Assembly: GCA_017504065.1 (NCBI GenBank)
Contig: JAFVRU010000152.1
Location: 1-9,145 of the forward strand
Length of the DNA stretch: 9,145 nt
Source of the DNA: Clostridia bacterium
GTDB taxonomy: Bacteria; Bacillota; Clostridia; Christensenellales; Borkfalkiaceae
Direction of reading: 5' to 3'
Notes under the pieces: generated by a model
Seen by the model: only the letters and a program-made list of their open reading frames with translations
What the model was told of the DNA's origin: nothing
Databases searched by the model: none
Position numbers and translations under genes: made by a program
Shown: in pieces, positions 6,853 through 9,145 of the stretch
Layout: every line of letters starts with the position of its first letter
Position numbering within the stretch: position 1 is the first letter of the stretch

Positions 6853-6882
6853 AAGATACTCCTAAAATATGAGAGTACTGTT

Positions 6883-6911
6883 ATTATACACCGCGAAAAA
6901 AATTTTTTCAA
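6883..6911 (-). promoter_or_regulatory. Sigma-A promoter of the glycyl radical enzyme operon
   Basis: On the minus strand TTGAAA (6911-6906) and TATAAT (6888-6883) are separated by exactly 17 bp. The spacer includes an A/T tract. Transcription should start near 6876, giving a leader of about 24 nt with AGGAG at 6863-6859. The -35 box is part of the direct repeat described at 6906-6925, so a regulator bound there would contact or cover RNA polymerase. Confidence 0.82.
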
Positions 6912-6925
6912 TATACATATTTCAA
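6906..6925. promoter_or_regulatory. Candidate regulator operator: TTTCAA direct repeat
   Basis: TTTCAA occurs at 6906-6911 and again at 6920-6925 in the same orientation, 14 bp apart centre to centre, with TATACATA between them. One copy is the -35 box of the glycyl radical operon; the other is 6 bp from the AraC gene's -35. AraC-family proteins usually bind direct repeats, and this is the only repeat of this kind I see in the shared 125-bp region. The flanking A7T6 and A6 tracts (6896-6908, 6924-6929) suggest curved DNA. Operator function is inferred, and low-complexity AT sequence can give such repeats by chance. Confidence 0.35.
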
Positions 6926-6931
6926 AAAATC

Positions 6932-6960
6932 TTGACAAAATTAAAATGAAGTGCTATAAT
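6932..6960 (+). promoter_or_regulatory. Full-consensus sigma-A promoter of the AraC-family regulator
   Basis: TTGACA (6932-6937) and TATAAT (6955-6960) are both perfect consensus, 17 bp apart, with an extended -10 TG at 6952-6953. The expected transcription start is near 6967. That leaves only about 11 nt of leader, beginning at or within the GGGAG ribosome binding site (6967-6971). The regulator is therefore probably made constitutively unless it or another protein represses this site. Confidence 0.92.
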
Positions 6961-6977
6961 TTGTATGGGAGTAAGTT

Positions 6978-7772
6978 ATGGAAAAATCTTATCAAGGGAT
7001 TTTGCCCGAAGTAATTTACGCGCACGAGTATGGTGCAGCGACGTATAAAAATAAACTTCGGTTGCAAGACAATGGCGTGGAGATCGGATACGTAACGAAA
7101 GGTGTGATGCGCTTTGCTATAGAAGAAGGGGGCGGGGGTTTTTTGTGCAAAAAAAACGATATGGTGATCCACCGCGGGGGGTATTCCGTTCTAGTATCGT
7201 CGGACGAGCCGCATTCGCACCGTACCATTGGGTTTTTATTCAACGTGGAAGGTTTAAAAGGGATTGATTTACAGTCGTTCCCCACGGTGTTATCGGCTTC
7301 GGAAGGGGTTTTTCCTTTACATCGCTTGGTGGACGAGATTATCGAAGTATATAACCAAGAGCCAGAGAATAAGCTTTTACTCGGTGGCTTGGCATTGGAG
7401 CTTTTATCTAAGGCGGCGAAAAAGGTGGAGCAAGCCACGGACGAGCGACGCTTCGGAGAGCTTGCGTACGTGGAAAAGGCGAAAAAGTATATTTACGACA
7501 ACGCACGGCGGCAGATCAGGCAAACGGAGATTGCGGAGTATTTACGGATTACGCCCGGATATCTTTGCAACATTTTTAAGCGGATTACGGGTGAAACGGT
7601 GATGGCGTTTATCAACCGCACAAAATTAAGACAGATCAAAGCGGTTATGGATCGGGAAAACGTCAAGCTTGCCAAAGCCGCGGAAGCGTACGGGTACACC
7701 GACCCGAACTACGTCAGTCGAATCTATAAAAAATATTTCGGGGAAAATATTACAAGCAAAGAAAAGATGTAA
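6978..7772 (+). CDS. AraC-family transcriptional regulator, probable local controller of the glycyl radical operon
   Basis: This 264-residue protein has the two-part AraC layout. Residues about 1-100 form a beta-rich, cupin-like sensor region (GYVTKGVMRFAI, then NDMVIHRGGYSVLV and DEPHSHRTIGFLF), and a helical linker lies at about 113-150. Two helix-turn-helix motifs occupy about 162-255. The first is around QTEIAEYLRITPGYLCNIFKR, the second around VKLAKAAEAYGYTDPNYVSRIYKKYFG, which matches the usual AraC C-terminal signature. Start choice follows GGGAG at 6967-6971, 6 bp before the ATG. It is divergent from the glycyl radical enzyme gene with 125 bp between the starts, the common arrangement for a pathway-specific activator. 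The ligand is presumably the pathway substrate or an intermediate; this is inference. The gene ends at a terminator 9 bp downstream. Confidence 0.93.
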   Translation: MEKSYQGILPEVIYAHEYGAATYKNKLRLQDNGVEIGYVTKGVMRFAIEEGGGGFLCKKNDMVIHRGGYSVLVSSDEPHSHRTIGFLFNVEGLKGIDLQSFPTVLSASEGVFPLHRLVDEIIEVYNQEPENKLLLGGLALELLSKAAKKVEQATDERRFGELAYVEKAKKYIYDNARRQIRQTEIAEYLRITPGYLCNIFKRITGETVMAFINRTKLRQIKAVMDRENVKLAKAAEAYGYTDPNYVSRIYKKYFGENITSKEKM

Positions 7773-7781
7773 ATATAGGAA

Positions 7782-7812
7782 AAGCGTCTCGCTGTTGCGG
7801 GACGCTTCTTTT
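7782..7812 (+). terminator. Rho-independent terminator of the AraC-family gene
   Basis: An 11-bp stem, AAGCGTCTCGC (7782-7792) against GCGGGACGCTT (7797-7807) with one G-T wobble, encloses the tetraloop TGTT. It is followed by CTTTT. It starts 9 bp after the stop codon. The upstream side is AAAA, so weak termination on the other strand is also possible for the convergent ArsR-type gene. Confidence 0.87.
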
Positions 7813-7890
7813 GTGTATGCGGTTCCAATTTTTGAAGTTGGGAGTTGCGCTAAGCGGTTGATTAGATTCTGCCACTTTACTTCGTTTGTT

Positions 7891-7923
7891 GCAAAAGGAC
7901 GGTAACGCGACATTGCGCGCCGT
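7891..7923 (-). terminator. Weak candidate terminator of the ArsR-type gene
   Basis: On the minus strand ACGG-CGCG (7923-7916) can pair with CGCG and then, across a 3-base bulge, CCGT (7909-7899). The 6-base loop is CAATGT, and CCTTTTG follows. The stem is GC-rich and lies 14 bp beyond the stop codon at 7937, but the U-tract is short. The rest of the gap 7813-7936 shows no gene or RNA I can recognise. Confidence 0.3.
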
Positions 7924-7936
7924 TTCGCTATACAAA

Positions 7937-8962
7937 CTAATCGTGCGCAAGGAAGCTCAACGGCGTAGCGTCTTTGGGTTCAGAGAACAACGTTAACAGG
8001 ATTGCTTGTGGATAATCCCCCCAATTTTTCCCAAACAGGTTGATTCCGCCGCGATGTATCGCGTCGGATTTGACGCCAAAACTGACTTTTACAAACGGGT
8101 GCTCCTGTAAACGGAAAGTCTCCATAGGTGTTTTTGTAATCAGTTCGTCGTTCAAATATATGCCCGTGCGGTCAATGACCAGCTTTTTCAAATGCCCGTA
8201 CTGCGTACTGTTAATGAACCATTGTTCCGGAGTATAGACCCCACGGCGTCCGCCGAAATCTCCGGGGGAGAGAAAGGTGAGCGCTTCTACGTCATTAATT
8301 TTGACGGTAATATCCGACGGCCAATCGTTGCGGTGATAAACGATTTCCGAACAAACTTCGAAGGACAATTCCAGCCGCGTGATTTTGCGGCTACTTTCGT
8401 TTTTATACAGTTTATTCGGGAAATTATAAGAAACGAATCCCGCGTCGAACCATAAAAGTCCTGCGTTTACCCGACGCGGGTCAAACAATTCGGATACGAT
8501 GTCCGTAGCGATTAGGTCGATTTCTCCGCGCGCATTCGTGCAGCCCATACCGCAGGGCGCGACAATATTGATATCCGAAAAGTTCCCGACGGGCATTTCA
8601 ATGGTATAAGCGAAATCTTCCTTTTGGTCCTCAGGGACAATAAAAGCAAAATTAATTTGATTCAATAGCCGATAACACATTTTAATGTGTCCCTTTTGCC
8701 CTTGTTGGGTGGAAACGACGATTAAATTTGACTCCTCCAATATAGAAATATGGTTGCTTACCGTCGAAATAGGCATATTCAAGTGTTTGGAGATTTCGTA
8801 AATATTTAAAGGCTTAAAAGAAATAAGCCGCAAAATCCGCAGTCGATCCCGCGAAGCCAAAGCCCGCGCCAAAGCAAAAACCTTATCTTCATCTTCCTGT
8901 TGGTTGATAACAAAATCCAATTGTTTCGATCCGTTAATAACACGCTCCAAAGTCTTTTCCAT
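7937..8962 (-). CDS. ArsR-type winged-helix transcriptional regulator with a large C-terminal putative ligand-binding domain
   Basis: This 341-residue protein begins with an ArsR-like winged helix (about 25-100): ASRDRLRILRLI, then IYEISKHLNMPISTVSNHISILEESNLI, in which STVSNHIS is the recognition helix. The metal-binding cysteine motif of classic ArsR/SmtB repressors (ELCVCDL) is absent. The remaining about 230 residues are far beyond the usual 100-residue ArsR length and look beta-rich, with VAPCGMGCTNARGEIDL (134-150), LFDPRRVNAGLLWFDAGFVSYNFPNKL (about 159-185), WPSDITVKIND and FGVKSDAIHRGGINLFGKNWGDYPQAI. I know this architecture from clostridial genomes beside carbohydrate genes, but I have no domain name or ligand for it. 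The start has AGGAG (8976-8972) 9 bp upstream. It is convergent with the AraC gene; its target could be this operon or genes beyond the right edge. Confidence 0.88.
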   Translation of the reverse strand: MEKTLERVINGSKQLDFVINQQEDEDKVFALARALASRDRLRILRLISFKPLNIYEISKHLNMPISTVSNHISILEESNLIVVSTQQGQKGHIKMCYRLLNQINFAFIVPEDQKEDFAYTIEMPVGNFSDINIVAPCGMGCTNARGEIDLIATDIVSELFDPRRVNAGLLWFDAGFVSYNFPNKLYKNESSRKITRLELSFEVCSEIVYHRNDWPSDITVKINDVEALTFLSPGDFGGRRGVYTPEQWFINSTQYGHLKKLVIDRTGIYLNDELITKTPMETFRLQEHPFVKVSFGVKSDAIHRGGINLFGKNWGDYPQAILLTLFSEPKDATPLSFLAHD

Positions 8963-8983
8963 TTTCTTTTGCTCCTTGTGTTC

Positions 8984-9012
8984 AGTATAACAAATCTTCG
9001 CGGGAAAAGCAA
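8984..9012 (-). promoter_or_regulatory. Extended -10 promoter of the ArsR-type regulator
   Basis: On the minus strand TATACT (8989-8984) is preceded by TGT, an extended -10. The sequence 17 bp upstream, TTGCTT (9012-9007), is only a partial -35. The start would be near 8977, leaving a leader of about 15 nt that begins at the AGGAG ribosome binding site. Confidence rests mainly on the -10. Confidence 0.6.
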
Positions 9013-9145
9013 ACGAAAACGCTACGGTTTCAAAAAATAGAAATCAAAAAAAGAAGAGCATAAAAATTTTTCGTAGGTAGAGTAGCTTTTTTGTTAAAAA
9101 TTTACAAAAACGAAATAATATTTTATATAAAAATCAAAAAAACGA
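9013..9145. other. AT-rich intergenic end region with a direct repeat and a possible outward promoter
   Basis: I see no gene here. AAATCAAAAAAA occurs at 9041-9052 and 9131-9142, exactly 90 bp apart, and TTTCAAAAAAT at 9028-9038 also occurs at 6920-6930 upstream of the AraC gene. A weak rightward promoter, TTTACA (9101-9106), 17 bp, TATATA (9124-9129), may serve a gene beyond the window edge. The triplet-like CGTAGGTAGAGTAGC (9072-9086) is a short direct repeat without a hairpin. Confidence 0.3.

Noticed and set aside
7813..7936. Possible tRNA or small RNA in the gap, prompted by GGTTCCAAT
   Set aside because: No acceptor, D or anticodon stems could be built around it, so the T-loop-like string is coincidental.
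9041..9142. CRISPR-like array from the AAATCAAAAAAA repeat
   Set aside because: Only two copies of a low-complexity 12-mer, 90 bp apart, with no dyad symmetry and no cas genes in the window.

Overview
The window looks like chromosomal DNA of an endospore-forming, anaerobic member of the Firmicutes, most likely a Clostridia lineage. Three things point there: the start of a GerA-type spore germination protein at the left edge, strong AAGGAG-type ribosome binding sites and consensus sigma-A promoters, and an oxygen-sensitive glycyl radical enzyme with its radical-SAM activase. I cannot name the species. Coding DNA is rich in GCG, CGG and GAT codons, while the intergenic regions are AT-rich.

Left third (1-2693), housekeeping. 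A gerA-like gene runs leftward off the window, preceded by a sigma-G-like promoter. Divergent from it, a near-consensus sigma-A promoter drives a rightward operon. This holds a TrmN6/YabB-type tRNA methyltransferase and the 16S rRNA methyltransferase RsmI, a pairing known from Bacillus yabB-yabC. Next comes a YugP-type zinc metallopeptidase gene broken by a one-base frameshift just before its HEIGH zinc motif. It is followed by a cluster of short palindromes and a strong bidirectional terminator.

Centre (2738-6960), a compact anaerobic catabolic operon on the minus strand. It encodes a short (708-residue) glycyl radical enzyme, then, 3 bp later, its activating enzyme, then a zinc-dependent alcohol dehydrogenase. 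The glycyl radical enzyme has the thiyl-radical Cys353, Glu355 two residues later, an Asp at +14 and the radical Gly685, so it resembles the diol dehydratase/C-X lyase branch more than pyruvate formate-lyase. Its pocket motif differs from the well-characterised members. The activase lacks the ferredoxin-like insert usual in this branch. The substrate cannot be assigned from sequence; the dehydrogenase suggests that an alcohol, aldehyde or ketone is made or consumed.

Right third (6932-9145), regulation. An AraC-family regulator is transcribed divergently from the operon out of a shared 125-bp intergenic region, which has back-to-back consensus promoters and a 14-bp-spaced TTTCAA direct repeat that may be its operator. 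Beyond it, convergent, is an ArsR-type winged-helix regulator with a large C-terminal domain that probably senses a ligand. The likely picture is a locally controlled module: a ligand signals through AraC (and possibly the ArsR-like protein) to switch on the radical enzyme, activase and dehydrogenase. The last ~180 bp are AT-rich, with the ArsR promoter and no gene I can recognise.
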